Positions 22,957 to 31,767 of a DNA stretch of 34,447 nucleotides are shown piece by piece. The notes below the pieces were generated by a model that saw only the letters and a list, made by a program, of their open reading frames with translations, made no database searches and was not told the DNA's origin. How positions within the stretch are numbered: position 1 is the stretch's first letter; the number at the start of each line of letters is the position of its first letter. Source of the stretch: Acidobacteria bacterium 13_1_40CM_65_14 (GTDB lineage: Bacteria; Acidobacteriota; Vicinamibacteria; Vicinamibacterales; CAVVIG01); NCBI GenBank assembly GCA_001917905.1, contig MNEX01000331.1:1-34447 (forward strand), written 5' to 3'. The position numbers and the translations under genes were made by a program.

Positions 22957-23727
22957 ATGGCGATCTCTTTCGATCTCGCCCGGCGGACCGCGGTCGTCGT
23001 CGGCGGCACCACCGGCATCGGCCGCGCGATCGCGCTCGGTCTCGCCGATGCCGGCGCCGACGTGGTCGCCACCGGCCGCCGGGAGTCGGCGGTCGACGAC
23101 GTCGCGACGCAAATTGAGCGGAAAGGCCGCCGCACGCTGCGCCAACCCGCCGACGTCGGCGACCGGACGTCGCTGGCCGCGCTTCGCGATGCCTGCCTGG
23201 CGTCGTTCGGCCAGGTCGACATCGTGGTCGCCGCCGCCGGCGTCACCAAACGCGTCGCCTCGGTCGACATGAGCGAAGAGGACTGGAGCCGGATCATCGA
23301 CACGAACGTCACCGGTATGATGCGAACGTATCAAGTCTTCGCGCGGCCGATGATCGGACGCGGATCGGGACGATTGATCGGCATCGCCTCGCTCGCGTCG
23401 TTCGTCGGCTTGCAGGAAGTGGCGGCGTACGGGGCGAGCAAGTCCGCGGTCGCCGGTCTCACGCGCGCGCTCGCCGTCGAATGGGCGCCGCACGGCGTCA
23501 CGGTGAACGCGATCGCGCCGGGCGTGTTCGAGACCGACTTGAATCGTGAAATCCTGAAAGGTCCGCGCGGGCAGGAGTTTCTGATGCGCACGCCGATGCG
23601 CCGCTTCGGGCGGACCGAGGAGCTCGTCGGCGCGGCGGTGTATCTGGCGTCGGACGCCTCGAGCTTCGTCACCGGCCAGCTGCTCGTCGTCGACGGCGGA
23701 CTGCTGGCCAGCGGAGTGAATCAATGA
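22957..23727 (+). CDS. SDR-family oxidoreductase, candidate uronate/aldonate dehydrogenase
   Basis: This 256-residue classical short-chain dehydrogenase has VVVGGTTGIGRAIALGLA (14-31) as cofactor motif. VVAAAGVTKR replaces the usual NNAG. The catalytic triad residues sit in IGIASLAS (Ser145) and VAAYGASKSAV (Tyr158, Lys162), with VNAIAPGVFETDLN after them. Close annotations are gluconate 5-dehydrogenase or 2-deoxy-D-gluconate 3-dehydrogenase. Because it sits directly before both UxaA subunits and overlaps the first by four bases (ATGA), it may reduce tagaturonate to altronate (or fructuronate to mannonate). That would replace the missing UxaB/UxuB and is inference. The ATG at 22957 is chosen because the longer frame runs into GC-rich repeats. 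Confidence 0.9.
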   Translation: MAISFDLARRTAVVVGGTTGIGRAIALGLADAGADVVATGRRESAVDDVATQIERKGRRTLRQPADVGDRTSLAALRDACLASFGQVDIVVAAAGVTKRVASVDMSEEDWSRIIDTNVTGMMRTYQVFARPMIGRGSGRLIGIASLASFVGLQEVAAYGASKSAVAGLTRALAVEWAPHGVTVNAIAPGVFETDLNREILKGPRGQEFLMRTPMRRFGRTEELVGAAVYLASDASSFVTGQLLVVDGGLLASGVNQ

Positions 23728-24062
23728 ATGCCGTCCTGGTGATCAGCGGGCGCGACAACGTGGCGACGGCGCTCGAGCCGCTCGAGGCGGGCCGCACGAT
23801 CGCCGTCCGCGACGCGAGCGTCCTCGTCGCTGAACCGATCGCCCGCGGCCACAAGGTCGCACTGCGGGCGATCCGCGCGGGCGACGCCGTCATCAAGTAC
23901 GGCAGTCCCATCGGCACCGCGTCGTGCGACATCGCGCCGGGCACACACGTCCACACGCACAACGTCGCCAGCGGCCGAGGGCGCGGTGATTTGGGCGCGC
24001 CCTCGCCACGCCGAAGCGACGAAGTCGCGAAGGCGGGCAGACTCGCGGAGCCGGTCGAATGA
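23724..24062 (+). CDS. uxaA: UxaA-family dehydratase, small subunit (SAF domain)
   Basis: The 112-residue product corresponds to the N-terminal SAF domain of altronate dehydratase: MNAVLVISGRDNVATALEPL, GHKVALRAIRAGDAVIKYG, and the closing HVHTHNVASGR. In many bacteria this domain is a separate polypeptide that pairs with the large subunit, here encoded immediately downstream with ATGA overlap. The pair dehydrates D-altronate to KDG. Family members usually stop soon after HTHNV. The remaining tail (LGAPSPRRSDEVAKAGRLAE...) is translated from a dispersed repeat (about 23995-24058), so the C-terminus has been extended. Related dehydratases act on galactarate or sulfolactate, and altronate is preferred from the neighbours. 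Confidence 0.88.
   Translation: MNAVLVISGRDNVATALEPLEAGRTIAVRDASVLVAEPIARGHKVALRAIRAGDAVIKYGSPIGTASCDIAPGTHVHTHNVASGRGRGDLGAPSPRRSDEVAKAGRLAEPVE
23995..24058. repeat. Dispersed repeat at the 3' end of the uxaA small-subunit gene
   Basis: CCTCGCCACGCCGAAGCGAC and the following GAAGTCGCGAAGGCGGGC form imperfect inverted arms. The end (GAGCCGGTCGA) resembles the GAGCCTGTCGA arm of the repeat in galK. It encodes the extra tail of the small subunit and supplies its stop/start overlap with the next gene. Confidence 0.7.
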
Positions 24063-25234
24063 CGTCCGCATCTGCGTTCCTCGGCTACCCGCGCCCTGAT
24101 GGCCGCATCGGCGTGCGCAACCATGTGCTCGTGGTGCCGACGGTGATCTGCTCGGCCGTCGTCGCGGATCGAATCGCGGCGTCGATCGCGCCGGTCGGCG
24201 CGTCGCTGCCCCATCTCGCCGGCTGCGGCCAGCTCGGTCCCGATCTCAACGTGACGCACGAGACGCTGGCCGCGTACTGCCAGCATCCGAACGTCGGCGC
24301 GGTGATCGTGGTCGCGCTCGGCTGCGAGCAGGTCGTCGCGCAACAGTTGTCGGACACCGCTCGCCGCGCAGGCAAGCCTGCGGCGATTGTCGCGATTCAA
24401 AGCGAAGGCGGCACGCTGCGAGCCACCGCACGCGGGATCGAGGTCGCGCGGCAGATGGCCGAGACGCTCGCGCGCGTCGATCGCGTCTGGTGCCGCGCGT
24501 CGTCGCTGATACTGTCGGTGAAGTGCGGCGGATCGGACTACACGTCGGGGCTTGCGTCGAATCCGGTCGTCGGGCGCGTCGCCGACCGCCTCGTCGACAT
24601 GGGCGGCGCCGTCGTGCTGGGCGAGATCGCGGAAATCATGGGCGCAGAGCACCTGCTCGCGGATCGCGCGGCCAGCCACGAAGCGGCCACGCGCCTGCTG
24701 CGCGTCGTCAACCGCGTCGAAGCGGAAGCGATCGCGCTCGGCCTCGATATTCGCGGGACGCAGCCCTCACCCGGCAACATGCGTGGGGGCCTGACCACGA
24801 TCGAAGAAAAGTCGCTCGGCGCGACGCACAAAGCCGGCGAGCGCACGCGGCTCGAGGATGTCGTCGGCTACTCCGCGCCGATCACGAGCAAAGGGCTGAC
24901 GGTGATGGACACGCCGGGTCTCGATGTCGAGTCGGTCACCGGTATGGTCGGCGGCGGCGCCCAAATCGTCGTGTTCACCACGGGCCTCGGGACGCCGACC
25001 GGCAATCCGATTGCGCCGGTCGTCAAAATCACCGCCAACGCGCGCACCGCACAGGGCATGGCGGACAACATCGACGTCGACGTGAGTGGCGTGATGAGCG
25101 AGACCGAATCGCTCGACGCCGCGGCCGATCGTTTGCTCACCGAGGTGTTGGCGGTATGCTCAGGGCGTCCGACGGCGGCCGAACGTCTCGGTCATCGCGA
25201 GTTCGCGATTCATCGGCGTAACCCGACCATTTAG
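24059..25234 (+). CDS. uxaA: UxaA-family dehydratase, large (catalytic) subunit
   Basis: This 391-residue protein matches the catalytic part of altronate/galactarate dehydratases. It begins FLGYPRPDGRIGVRNHVLVV, then LAGCGQLG and VVALGCEQV. LSVKCGGSDYTSGLASNPVVG carries the cysteine-containing core motif. PSPGNMRGGLTTIEEKSLGATHKAG and QIVVFTTGLGTPTGNPIAPVVKIT complete the pattern. The enzyme uses a metal (iron) centre to dehydrate D-altronate to 2-keto-3-deoxygluconate, feeding KdgK and Eda encoded on the other side of the receptor. The start overlaps the small-subunit stop (ATGA). The stop TAG is 17 nt before the transporter ATG. Galactarate or another aldarate remains possible as substrate. 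Confidence 0.92.
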   Translation: MTSASAFLGYPRPDGRIGVRNHVLVVPTVICSAVVADRIAASIAPVGASLPHLAGCGQLGPDLNVTHETLAAYCQHPNVGAVIVVALGCEQVVAQQLSDTARRAGKPAAIVAIQSEGGTLRATARGIEVARQMAETLARVDRVWCRASSLILSVKCGGSDYTSGLASNPVVGRVADRLVDMGGAVVLGEIAEIMGAEHLLADRAASHEAATRLLRVVNRVEAEAIALGLDIRGTQPSPGNMRGGLTTIEEKSLGATHKAGERTRLEDVVGYSAPITSKGLTVMDTPGLDVESVTGMVGGGAQIVVFTTGLGTPTGNPIAPVVKITANARTAQGMADNIDVDVSGVMSETESLDAAADRLLTEVLAVCSGRPTAAERLGHREFAIHRRNPTI

Positions 25235-25251
25235 TGCAGGGGCCGACTGAT

Positions 25252-26601
25252 ATGGCCTTACCAGCCGAACGAGTGAAACCAGCCGCGGCTCCCGCCGCGG
25301 CGCGTATCGGACGCTATCGATGGGTCATCTGCGGCCTGCTGTTCCTGGCGACGACAATCAACTACATCGATCGCCAGGTGATCGGCATCCTGAAGCCGCT
25401 GCTGCAGACGCAGTTTGGCTGGAGCGAGATCGATTACGGCGATCTGGTGTTCACGTTTCAGCTCGCGTACGCGATCGGGTTTCTCTTCGCCGGACGGCTC
25501 ATGGATCGCTTTGGGACGAAGAAAGGGTACGCGTTTGCGCTGACGGTGTGGTCCCTCGCAGCGATCTCGACGGCGTGGGCGCCGGCATATGGCGCACCGA
25601 TGTCGGCGCTGCTCGCCGTGTTCGGGCTGAAGTACGGCGCGTCGGTCGCGGGCTTCCTCCTCGCACGCTTCGTCCTCGGCCTCGGCGAGGCGGGCAACTT
25701 CCCCGCCGCGATCAAGACGGTCGCGGAGTGGTTCCCGCGGCGCGAGCGCGCGCTGGCTACCGGCATCTTCAACGCGGGCACGAACGTCGGCGCCATCATC
25801 ACGCCGCTCGTCGTGCCGTTCATCACCGTTCGCTTCGGCTGGGAGTGGGCGTTCATCGGCACCGGCGCCATCGGACTCGGCTGGCTGCTCATCTGGTGGC
25901 TGATGTACCAGCAGCCCGACGATCATCCGCACGTGACGCCCGCCGAGGTCGCCTACATCCGAAGCGATCCGCCGGAATCGACGGTGCGCGTGCCGTGGCT
26001 GACGCTGCTTCCGCATCGCCAGACGTGGGCGTTCGCCATGGGGAAGCTGATGACGGATCCGATCTGGTGGCTGTACCTGTTCTGGATGCCCGACTTCTTC
26101 AGCCGCAACTACGGGCTGTCGCTCCTCGAGCTCGGTCCGCCGATCATCGTGATCTATCTCGTCGCCGACGTCGGCAGCATCGGCGGCGGCTGGCTCTCCT
26201 CGTCGCTGATCCGCCGCGGGTGGAGCGTCAACGCGGCGCGGAAGACGGCGATGCTCATCTGCGCGCTCGCGGTCATGCCGATCATGTTCGCCTCACGCGT
26301 GACCAGCATGTGGGAAGCGGTCGCGCTCGTCAGCCTCGCCGCGTCCGCGCATCAAGGCTGGTCCGCGAATCTGTTCACGCTGACGTCGGACATGTTTCCG
26401 CGGCACGCGGTGGGATCGGTCGTCGGCATCGGCGGCTTCGCCGGCGCGATTGGCGGTATGGTGATCGCGAAGATCACCGGCTACATCCTGCAGACAACCG
26501 GCAGCTATCTGCCGGTGTTCATCATCGCGGGCACGACGTATCTCGTCACGCTGCTCGTGCTGCATCTGCTCGTGCCGAAGTTGGAGCCGGCGAAACTCTG
26601 A
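25252..26601 (+). CDS. exuT: MFS transporter, hexuronate (ExuT-like) group
   Basis: This 449-residue major-facilitator protein has about 12 predicted helices. It opens RYRWVICGLLFLATTINYIDRQVIGILKPLL, typical of the anion:cation symporter group that includes ExuT. The A-loop motif appears in FAGRLMDRFGTKKG and a second conserved stretch in LGLGEAGNFPAAIKTVAEWFPRRERALATGIFNAG. It would import hexuronates or aldonates by proton symport. The ATG at 25252 has AGGGG upstream. The GTG at 25234 overlapping the uxaA stop is an alternative. It is the last gene of the plus-strand cluster and converges on the minus-strand hypothetical gene. The exact substrate is inferred from neighbours. Confidence 0.9.
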   Translation: MALPAERVKPAAAPAAARIGRYRWVICGLLFLATTINYIDRQVIGILKPLLQTQFGWSEIDYGDLVFTFQLAYAIGFLFAGRLMDRFGTKKGYAFALTVWSLAAISTAWAPAYGAPMSALLAVFGLKYGASVAGFLLARFVLGLGEAGNFPAAIKTVAEWFPRRERALATGIFNAGTNVGAIITPLVVPFITVRFGWEWAFIGTGAIGLGWLLIWWLMYQQPDDHPHVTPAEVAYIRSDPPESTVRVPWLTLLPHRQTWAFAMGKLMTDPIWWLYLFWMPDFFSRNYGLSLLELGPPIIVIYLVADVGSIGGGWLSSSLIRRGWSVNAARKTAMLICALAVMPIMFASRVTSMWEAVALVSLAASAHQGWSANLFTLTSDMFPRHAVGSVVGIGGFAGAIGGMVIAKITGYILQTTGSYLPVFIIAGTTYLVTLLVLHLLVPKLEPAKL

Positions 26602-26608
26602 ATTCGGG

Positions 26609-26800
26609 TCAGAGGTATCGATCGAGAAGGGCTTTCAGTTCCCAACTGACGTTGATGGATTCCAGGTAGAGCTCCAGCGCGCGGTCCTGGTCGCCGGCCG
26701 CCGCCGCGCGCTCGAGAGCAGCAGGGACGCACAGAGCCCGCGGAAACGTTTTCTCCGCGAACTCTGCGCGCTTGGCGGTTGCTTTCTCGTTCCTGCGACA
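26609..26800 (-). pseudogene. Possible gene remnant with repeat-like upstream part
   Basis: A minus-strand frame too short for the track ends GDQDRALELYLESINVSWELKALLDRYL with TGA at 26609-26611, which looks like a real helical, TPR-like C-terminus. Upstream (about 26720-26790) the same frame reads through CGCAGAGTTCGCGGAG-type sequence resembling a common dispersed repeat. No start codon with a binding site is seen. It may be a decayed gene end, and confidence is low. Confidence 0.3.
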
Positions 26801-26828
26801 TGCGAGGACGACTCGCCGGCCCGGATGC

Positions 26829-27497
26829 CTACCGATTGTCGCTCGTCGGCCGTGATGCTTGGAAGCTGAGCTCCGGCACCATCCGGACGACCGTGCGCTC
26901 CACGTGCGTCACGATGCCGGCGAGCTTCTGCTGAATCGCGGCGGCTCGCGCCTGTCCGTACGCTCGCACCACCGCGGGTCCTTTATCGAGCTCGGCGAAG
27001 TTGGGCAACAGCGTCGCCACGACAAATGAATTGCCGTCTCCCCCGAACAAGGCCTGCTGCACGACGAACCCGCCCGTCTTCATCTGCTTGTGGGCCGGCG
27101 TCAGGTCGTTCTTGATATAGCTTTCGAAGTCGGTGTTGTGCCCGGCCGCGATCGAATAATTAGCGACGACGACGACGGGCAAGTTCGCGGTCGGAGTCGG
27201 TTGGTAGCTCAGGTCCGTGCGCACCGTCGCAACGTAGGTGCGCTGCTGGGCGATGAAACGGCGGTTCTTTTGCCCAAACGCGCGCGCGCCATCCTGACCG
27301 AGCGCCTTCACGATCGGACTGTCGCCGTCGCGGTCGGCGAAGCTCGTCACCGGTGACAGGAAGGCGTACTCGAACGACTCGCCGATCGCGGTGACGAAGG
27401 CGTTCCGCCCGGTGACGCCGCCCTTGCGGAGAGTCGGAATAGTCTCGTTCTTCTGGAAGTCCAGCCACTGGTCGAGCATGTCGGGCTTGATTTTCAC
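26829..27497 (-). CDS. Conserved hypothetical protein, N-terminus apparently disrupted
   Basis: The 222-residue frame reads KIKPDMLDQWLDFQKNETIP, FEYAFLSPVTSFADRDGDSP, then a second half beginning VVVVANYSIAAGHNTDFESYI. The two halves look like repeated ferredoxin-like or ABM-type units (V-x-K-I/x-P-x-x-x-x-x-W/F). I recognise no enzyme. The only available start is a GTG at 27495-27497. The same frame continues upstream for 24 codons (THTAQPPAGRPQPAAKRVSLQITVV), which resemble a mature N-terminus plus the first strand, until a TAG at 27570-27572. A signal peptide would be expected there, so a frameshift or deletion seems to have removed the original start. The product may be non-exported or not made. 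Confidence 0.7.
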   Translation of the reverse strand: MKIKPDMLDQWLDFQKNETIPTLRKGGVTGRNAFVTAIGESFEYAFLSPVTSFADRDGDSPIVKALGQDGARAFGQKNRRFIAQQRTYVATVRTDLSYQPTPTANLPVVVVANYSIAAGHNTDFESYIKNDLTPAHKQMKTGGFVVQQALFGGDGNSFVVATLLPNFAELDKGPAVVRAYGQARAAAIQQKLAGIVTHVERTVVRMVPELSFQASRPTSDNR

Positions 27498-27804
27498 GAC
27501 CGTGATCTGGAGCGATACCCGTTTGGCGGCAGGCTGCGGCCGGCCAGCCGGCGGCTGCGCTGTGTGCGTCTAACCATACCGCCCCCTTGCTCGCGAACGG
27601 CGCGAGCGTCTCCCAAGTTTCTGGTTGTCGTCGGGAAGTGCCTCGACTCTACACCCATGCATGCGGGCCGCGGCATGTATATGACGGCCGAGCTTCGTTT
27701 ATGTCGCAGATGAGGTGGCGTTACGGCTGTTTCTCAGCGACTTGCGGCGGAATCGTGCTGAACGTCCCGGTGATGGGCACACCCATCGGACCGATGGGGA
27801 TCCA

Positions 27805-28698
27805 CTAGATTCGTTGATGCAGGCGATCGGTCAAGTAGCGCTTGTTGATCTCCGCCGCTTCTTTCGGCGTCCGAGTCGGATCCAGGACGCGATCGAGCTC
27901 GACGATCGCCCATCCGTCGAACTTGATGTCAGCGAGCGCTGCGAACACGCCCGGCACATCGACACGTCCCTGGCCAAGCTCCACGAACTGATACCCACCC
28001 GGCCCACCTGCCCCGCCCGACTTCACGTCCTTGAGGTGCACCACCTGAATCCAGTCGCGATATTTCCGGATCGCCGCGACGGGATCGCCGCCGGCCTGCT
28101 GATAATGCGCAATGTCGAACAGCAACCGCACGTGATGCCGATCGGCCGCGTCGAGCACGGCCGCGACTTCATCCGGCTTCTCGCCAAGGCTGTTCATGTG
28201 ATGGTGATACACGAGCGGGACGCCTTCGTCGGCCGTCCGCTGACCGAGCTTCGTGAGCAGGCGGCCGAGGCGTCGATAATCCTCGGGGACAATCGCGCGC
28301 CCCTTCGGCCGCTCGTCGATCACCTGCAGATACTCGCCCCCGACCGCCTTCACGAACTTCGCGTGGCTCACGTGCGTCGCGATCTCGCTCTGCTCTTTCG
28401 CCGGATCGATCGACAGGTTGCCGCTCGACAGCACGGCCATCTTCAGGCCGTGACGCTCGAGCAGCTCGCGCAGCGCGGCGGGACGATCGCCGAACTGTGC
28501 GAACGCGTCGGATCGCAGTTGGATGCCGCGGAAGCCGACCGCGCTGATGTCGTCGATCGCCTGCGTCACGTTCGCGCCCCAGGTGATCGCGGCGTAGCCG
28601 AATTTCATCGACGTCGCCCGGCTAAAGCCGGACACCACAACAGAGGGGACCAGCGTGGTGGCTGAAGTCCTCAGAAAATCGCGGCGGGTGATCACCAT
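27805..28698 (-). CDS. Sugar-phosphate isomerase/epimerase-like TIM-barrel protein, Tat-exported
   Basis: This 297-residue protein starts [21 protein letters not shown], a textbook twin-arginine signal. An AP-endonuclease-2/xylose-isomerase-like barrel follows: [35 protein letters not shown] (metal histidines), [27 protein letters not shown] and WAIVELDR. These supply the usual Glu/Asp/His metal set. Members epimerise or isomerise keto-sugars. Many secreted relatives in Acidobacteria and Planctomycetes lack a known substrate. The ATG at 28696-28698 overlaps the manD stop by seven bases (ATGGTGA). A small palindrome (CCGGCTAAAGCCGG) lies at the signal-peptide junction and is translated. The context suggests a role in uronate/aldonate isomer handling. 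Confidence 0.88.
   Translation of the reverse strand: MVITRRDFLRTSATTLVPSVVVSGFSRATSMKFGYAAITWGANVTQAIDDISAVGFRGIQLRSDAFAQFGDRPAALRELLERHGLKMAVLSSGNLSIDPAKEQSEIATHVSHAKFVKAVGGEYLQVIDERPKGRAIVPEDYRRLGRLLTKLGQRTADEGVPLVYHHHMNSLGEKPDEVAAVLDAADRHHVRLLFDIAHYQQAGGDPVAAIRKYRDWIQVVHLKDVKSGGAGGPGGYQFVELGQGRVDVPGVFAALADIKFDGWAIVELDRVLDPTRTPKEAAEINKRYLTDRLHQRI
28615..28634. repeat. CCGGCT-AA-AGCCGG palindrome at a Tat signal junction
   Basis: A 6-bp perfect stem with a two-base loop, extended imperfectly on both sides (CGCC...GGACACC). It is translated as SGFSRA immediately after the hydrophobic core of the epimerase-like protein's Tat leader. Its type resembles a dispersed hairpin known from acidobacterial genomes (recalled). 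Confidence 0.6.
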
Positions 28699-29900
28699 GA
28701 ATGCACCGTCCCATCCTGCAGCCGGTTGACCGGAAGGTACGCGGGCTCGTACGGATACTTCGCCGCCAGCGCTTCGTCGAGGTCGACGCCGAGGCCCGGC
28801 GCGTCGCCCGGATGCATCGCGCCGCGCTGGAACGAGTACGCGTGCGGAAACACGCGATCGGTCTCCTCGGTGTGCCGCATGTATTCCTGGATGCCGAAGT
28901 TGTGCACGTTCAAATCGAAGTGGAGTGCCGCGGCCAGCGACACCGGGCCGAGGTCGGTCGCGCCGTGCGCCCCGGTGCGGACGTGGTGCAGCTCGGCAAG
29001 CGCGGCGATCTTTCGCAGGTGCGTGATGCCGCCGGCGTGAATCACCGTCGTGCGGATGTAGTCGATCAGATGTTCCTCGATCAGTTGTGCGCAGTCGAAG
29101 ATCGTATTGAACACTTCACCGACGGCGATTGGCGTCGTCGTGTGCTGCCGGATGATACGGAACGCGCTCTGCAGCTCCGCCGGCGTCGGATCCTCGAGCC
29201 AGAACAACCGGTACGGCTCCAGACTTTTCCCGAGACGCCCTGCCTCGATCGGCGTCAGGCGATGGTGGACGTCGTGCAGCAAATGCACGTCGAACCCGAA
29301 TTCCTTCCGCAGCCGCTCGAAGAGCGACGGGACGAAATCGAGGTATCGCTCGGTGCTCCAGACGCTCTCGAGCGGGCGCCCTTTCTCCGCCGGCTCGTAA
29401 TAGAGCTGTCCGCGGCCGACCCCGTACGCGTGCAGCACACCGGGAATGGCGCACTGCGCGCGGACGGCGCGATAGCCCATGTCGATGTAGTGCGCGACCG
29501 CTTTCACGGTGTCGTCCACGGTCTCGCCGTTGGCGTGGCCGTACACCATGACCGACTCGCGCGACGCGCCGCCGAGCAGCTGATACACCGGCGTGTCGAG
29601 CGTCTTCCCGAGAATGTCCCACAGCGCCGTATCCACCGCGCCGATCGCCGCCATCGTCACGGGACCGCGCCGCCAGTACGCACCTGTATATAAGTAGTGC
29701 CACGTGTCCTCGATGCGGCGCGCGTCGCGGCCGATGAGAAGCGGCAGGACGTGGTCGCTCAGATAGCTGGCGACCGCGAGCTCGCGGCCATTGAGCGTCG
29801 CGTCGCCGAGGCCGTGGACCCCGTCTTCGGTGACGAGCTTCAGCGTGACGAAATTCCTGCCCGGACTGCAGACGATGACCTTGCCGTCAACGATGCGCAT
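28692..29900 (-). CDS. manD: D-mannonate dehydratase family protein (enolase superfamily)
   Basis: The 402 residues match the length and motif positions of Man[10 protein letters not shown] supplies Asp210 and His212, [10 protein letters not shown] supplies Glu236, and AVGEVFNT supplies Glu262 as magnesium and catalytic ligands. [14 protein letters not shown] adds the later catalytic His. The enzyme dehydrates D-mannonate (sometimes D-gluconate, or weakly) to 2-keto-3-deoxygluconate, the same product as UxaA. I take ATG 29898-29900 ([10 protein letters not shown]) because it gives the family length. The GTG 36 nt upstream lies in repeat sequence. It is coupled to the epimerase-like gene downstream. 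A repeat-filled 103-nt gap separates it from the alpha-galactosidase gene. Confidence 0.93.
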   Translation of the reverse strand: MRIVDGKVIVCSPGRNFVTLKLVTEDGVHGLGDATLNGRELAVASYLSDHVLPLLIGRDARRIEDTWHYLYTGAYWRRGPVTMAAIGAVDTALWDILGKTLDTPVYQLLGGASRESVMVYGHANGETVDDTVKAVAHYIDMGYRAVRAQCAIPGVLHAYGVGRGQLYYEPAEKGRPLESVWSTERYLDFVPSLFERLRKEFGFDVHLLHDVHHRLTPIEAGRLGKSLEPYRLFWLEDPTPAELQSAFRIIRQHTTTPIAVGEVFNTIFDCAQLIEEHLIDYIRTTVIHAGGITHLRKIAALAELHHVRTGAHGATDLGPVSLAAALHFDLNVHNFGIQEYMRHTEETDRVFPHAYSFQRGAMHPGDAPGLGVDLDEALAAKYPYEPAYLPVNRLQDGTVHSW

Positions 29901-29936
29901 AGTTGACTCGTCGCTCGTCGCTCGTGTTACAGACAC

Positions 29937-29982
29937 CTCTCCACCACAGAGGACACGTCCTCCGTGTCCTCCGTGGTGGCGA
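29937..29982. repeat. CTCCACCAC-family inverted repeat between GH36 and manD genes
   Basis: CTCTCCACCACAGAGGACAC is followed almost directly by its inverted partner GTGTCCTCCGTGGTGG, giving a hairpin of about 18-20 bp. A further GGTGGAGAG lies at about 29992-30001, next to the GH36 stop. It is the same family as at 13975-14077 and 32880-33048. Confidence 0.88.
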
Positions 29983-30003
29983 GTTTCCCCAGGGTGGAGA
30001 GTC

Positions 30004-31767
30004 TCATCCGACCTTCAGCAGCTTCGCCGATCGCGGCGGCATGTCGAGCGACACGCTGCCTTGTCGGCGGCCGAGTGATTCGCCAGTCCAGAAATCAGTC
30101 ACGGTCGACGGTCGTTCGAGCCGGAACGACGTCGTGCGCGGCGCGTCGTCCCAGTTGAACAGACCCACCATGCGCGCGTTCGGCAACCGTACCACGCCGA
30201 CCCTGAGCGACGCGTCTTCGAACTCCGCGGCGATTCCGGTGGGCGGCAACAGTTTCTCGAGCATTGCCGCGCGCGCGGGCGGCAGCGCCGTCAGATCGTC
30301 ACCCGACAGCACCATCCCACCGCTCGCGTAGATCGCGGTCGCGTGGAACTGGCATTCGGCATCGGTGAGATCGCTCGCGAGGCAGGTCGCGTCGGGATCG
30401 TTCCACCACAGGCGGCCGTTTTGCCAGTTGCGGCTCAGGTTCTGCCGCGCCGTCGTGCTGATGCGATCCCACGATCGCTTGATGTCGTTCGAGCTGCGCG
30501 ATCCGTGGACCACGCCGATCGACGGCCAGATCGGATGGTTGCAGCCGAGGATGAACGCGTCGCCCGAGCCGCGGAGAATCGCCTGCATGCCGCGGCGGTA
30601 CGCCTGGATGCGCGTCGCGTGCGGATCGTGGAAGCGGCCGCCGTGCATGGCGCCCCAGAAGTTCGCATCTAATTTGAAGTACGTGCAGCCCCACTTCTCG
30701 CGCATCGTGCGGAACACGCCGGCAAGATGTTCCTGCGCGCCTGGGTGCGTGCCGTCGAGCGCGTACCACGGTGGGCGGCGCCAGCCGCCGAAGGTGACGC
30801 GATCGGATCGCAGCGGCGCGCCGTTGTCGTCCTTGATGAACCAGTCACGATGCTGCTGAAACACGTTCGATGCGTCTTCGGCGACGAACGGCGCGACCCA
30901 GATGGCCGGCTCGAATCCGCGCGTCCGAATCTGATCGAGCACCGTGCGCACATCGCCGCCGAACGCGGCGCCCGTGTCGAGCCAGTCGCCCATGGCGCTC
31001 TGATACCCGTCATCTATTTGAATGTACTTGAGCGCCGGGATGCTCTTCGCGATGACGTCGAGGTTGTCGAGTACCTGCTGCGCCGTGACGCGCGGGCCGA
31101 AGCAGTACCACGAACACCAGCCGGTCGGCGGCGCCGCGGTCTTGGGCGGTGAATGATGCGACGTCAATCGCGTGGCAACGTCCGATAACAGCTTCGCGCG
31201 ATCCGCGCCCGACGCGACCATCAGCTCTTCGAGCGTCCACGACTCGTTCGGCGCGAGCTCGAGCCCTTCGGTATCGACGACCGCGCGGACCCTCGAACCC
31301 TCGACCTCGAATCGACCGCTATACTTCGCGCACGAGGTGAACGCGAGCGCGCGCGTCGCCTCTCGCGGCGGCGTCAGCGTCAGCAGACCGTAGTACGCGC
31401 GCGAGCCGGACGTCGCTGGCATCTTGTAATGCGTCGCGTCGGTGTACTGACTGAGGTCGGCCGGCGCGCCCAGCGTGCCGCCGGTTTGCGACAGCATCTG
31501 AAAGCCTTCGCCGTACAGCGCGGTCGCGGGCGGCAATTTGAGATCGAGCTCGAAGAGCACCACCTCCTTGATCCGTACCGGAACGGCGCTCCGATTGATC
31601 ACGCGCGGCGTGCAGAACCGGCCTTGCCAATCGCGGACCACATCCACATCGGCGAGTGTGGCGCCTTCGGTTCCGATGACGGCGCCGGGCGACGTGCGCA
31701 TGGGCGTGACGTCCAGCGCCTGCGTGAGCGGCAGCGCAGCCAGGCCAAGAAACGCTCGCCGGTTCAT
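30004..31767 (-). CDS. GH36-type alpha-galactosidase, Tat-exported
   Basis: This 587-residue protein starts [19 protein letters not shown], a twin-arginine leader. A beta-sandwich N-terminal domain (about 30-205) is followed by a TIM barrel with GH36/GH27 clan motifs. These are [13 protein letters not shown] (214-225), [10 protein letters not shown] (247-256), and [15 protein letters not shown] with the nucleophile Asp367 in the Lys-x-Asp motif. [13 protein letters not shown] carries a candidate acid/base near Asp428. A C-terminal beta domain ends SAKLLKVG. It would release galactose from alpha-galactosides outside the cytoplasm. The ATG at 31765-31767 overlaps the galT stop as ATGA, tying it to galT and galK. 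Other GH36 activities (such as alpha-N-acetylgalactosaminidase) cannot be excluded. Confidence 0.88.
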   Translation of the reverse strand: MNRRAFLGLAALPLTQALDVTPMRTSPGAVIGTEGATLADVDVVRDWQGRFCTPRVINRSAVPVRIKEVVLFELDLKLPPATALYGEGFQMLSQTGGTLGAPADLSQYTDATHYKMPATSGSRAYYGLLTLTPPREATRALAFTSCAKYSGRFEVEGSRVRAVVDTEGLELAPNESWTLEELMVASGADRAKLLSDVATRLTSHHSPPKTAAPPTGWCSWYCFGPRVTAQQVLDNLDVIAKSIPALKYIQIDDGYQSAMGDWLDTGAAFGGDVRTVLDQIRTRGFEPAIWVAPFVAEDASNVFQQHRDWFIKDDNGAPLRSDRVTFGGWRRPPWYALDGTHPGAQEHLAGVFRTMREKWGCTYFKLDANFWGAMHGGRFHDPHATRIQAYRRGMQAILRGSGDAFILGCNHPIWPSIGVVHGSRSSNDIKRSWDRISTTARQNLSRNWQNGRLWWNDPDATCLASDLTDAECQFHATAIYASGGMVLSGDDLTALPPARAAMLEKLLPPTGIAAEFEDASLRVGVVRLPNARMVGLFNWDDAPRTTSFRLERPSTVTDFWTGESLGRRQGSVSLDMPPRSAKLLKVG

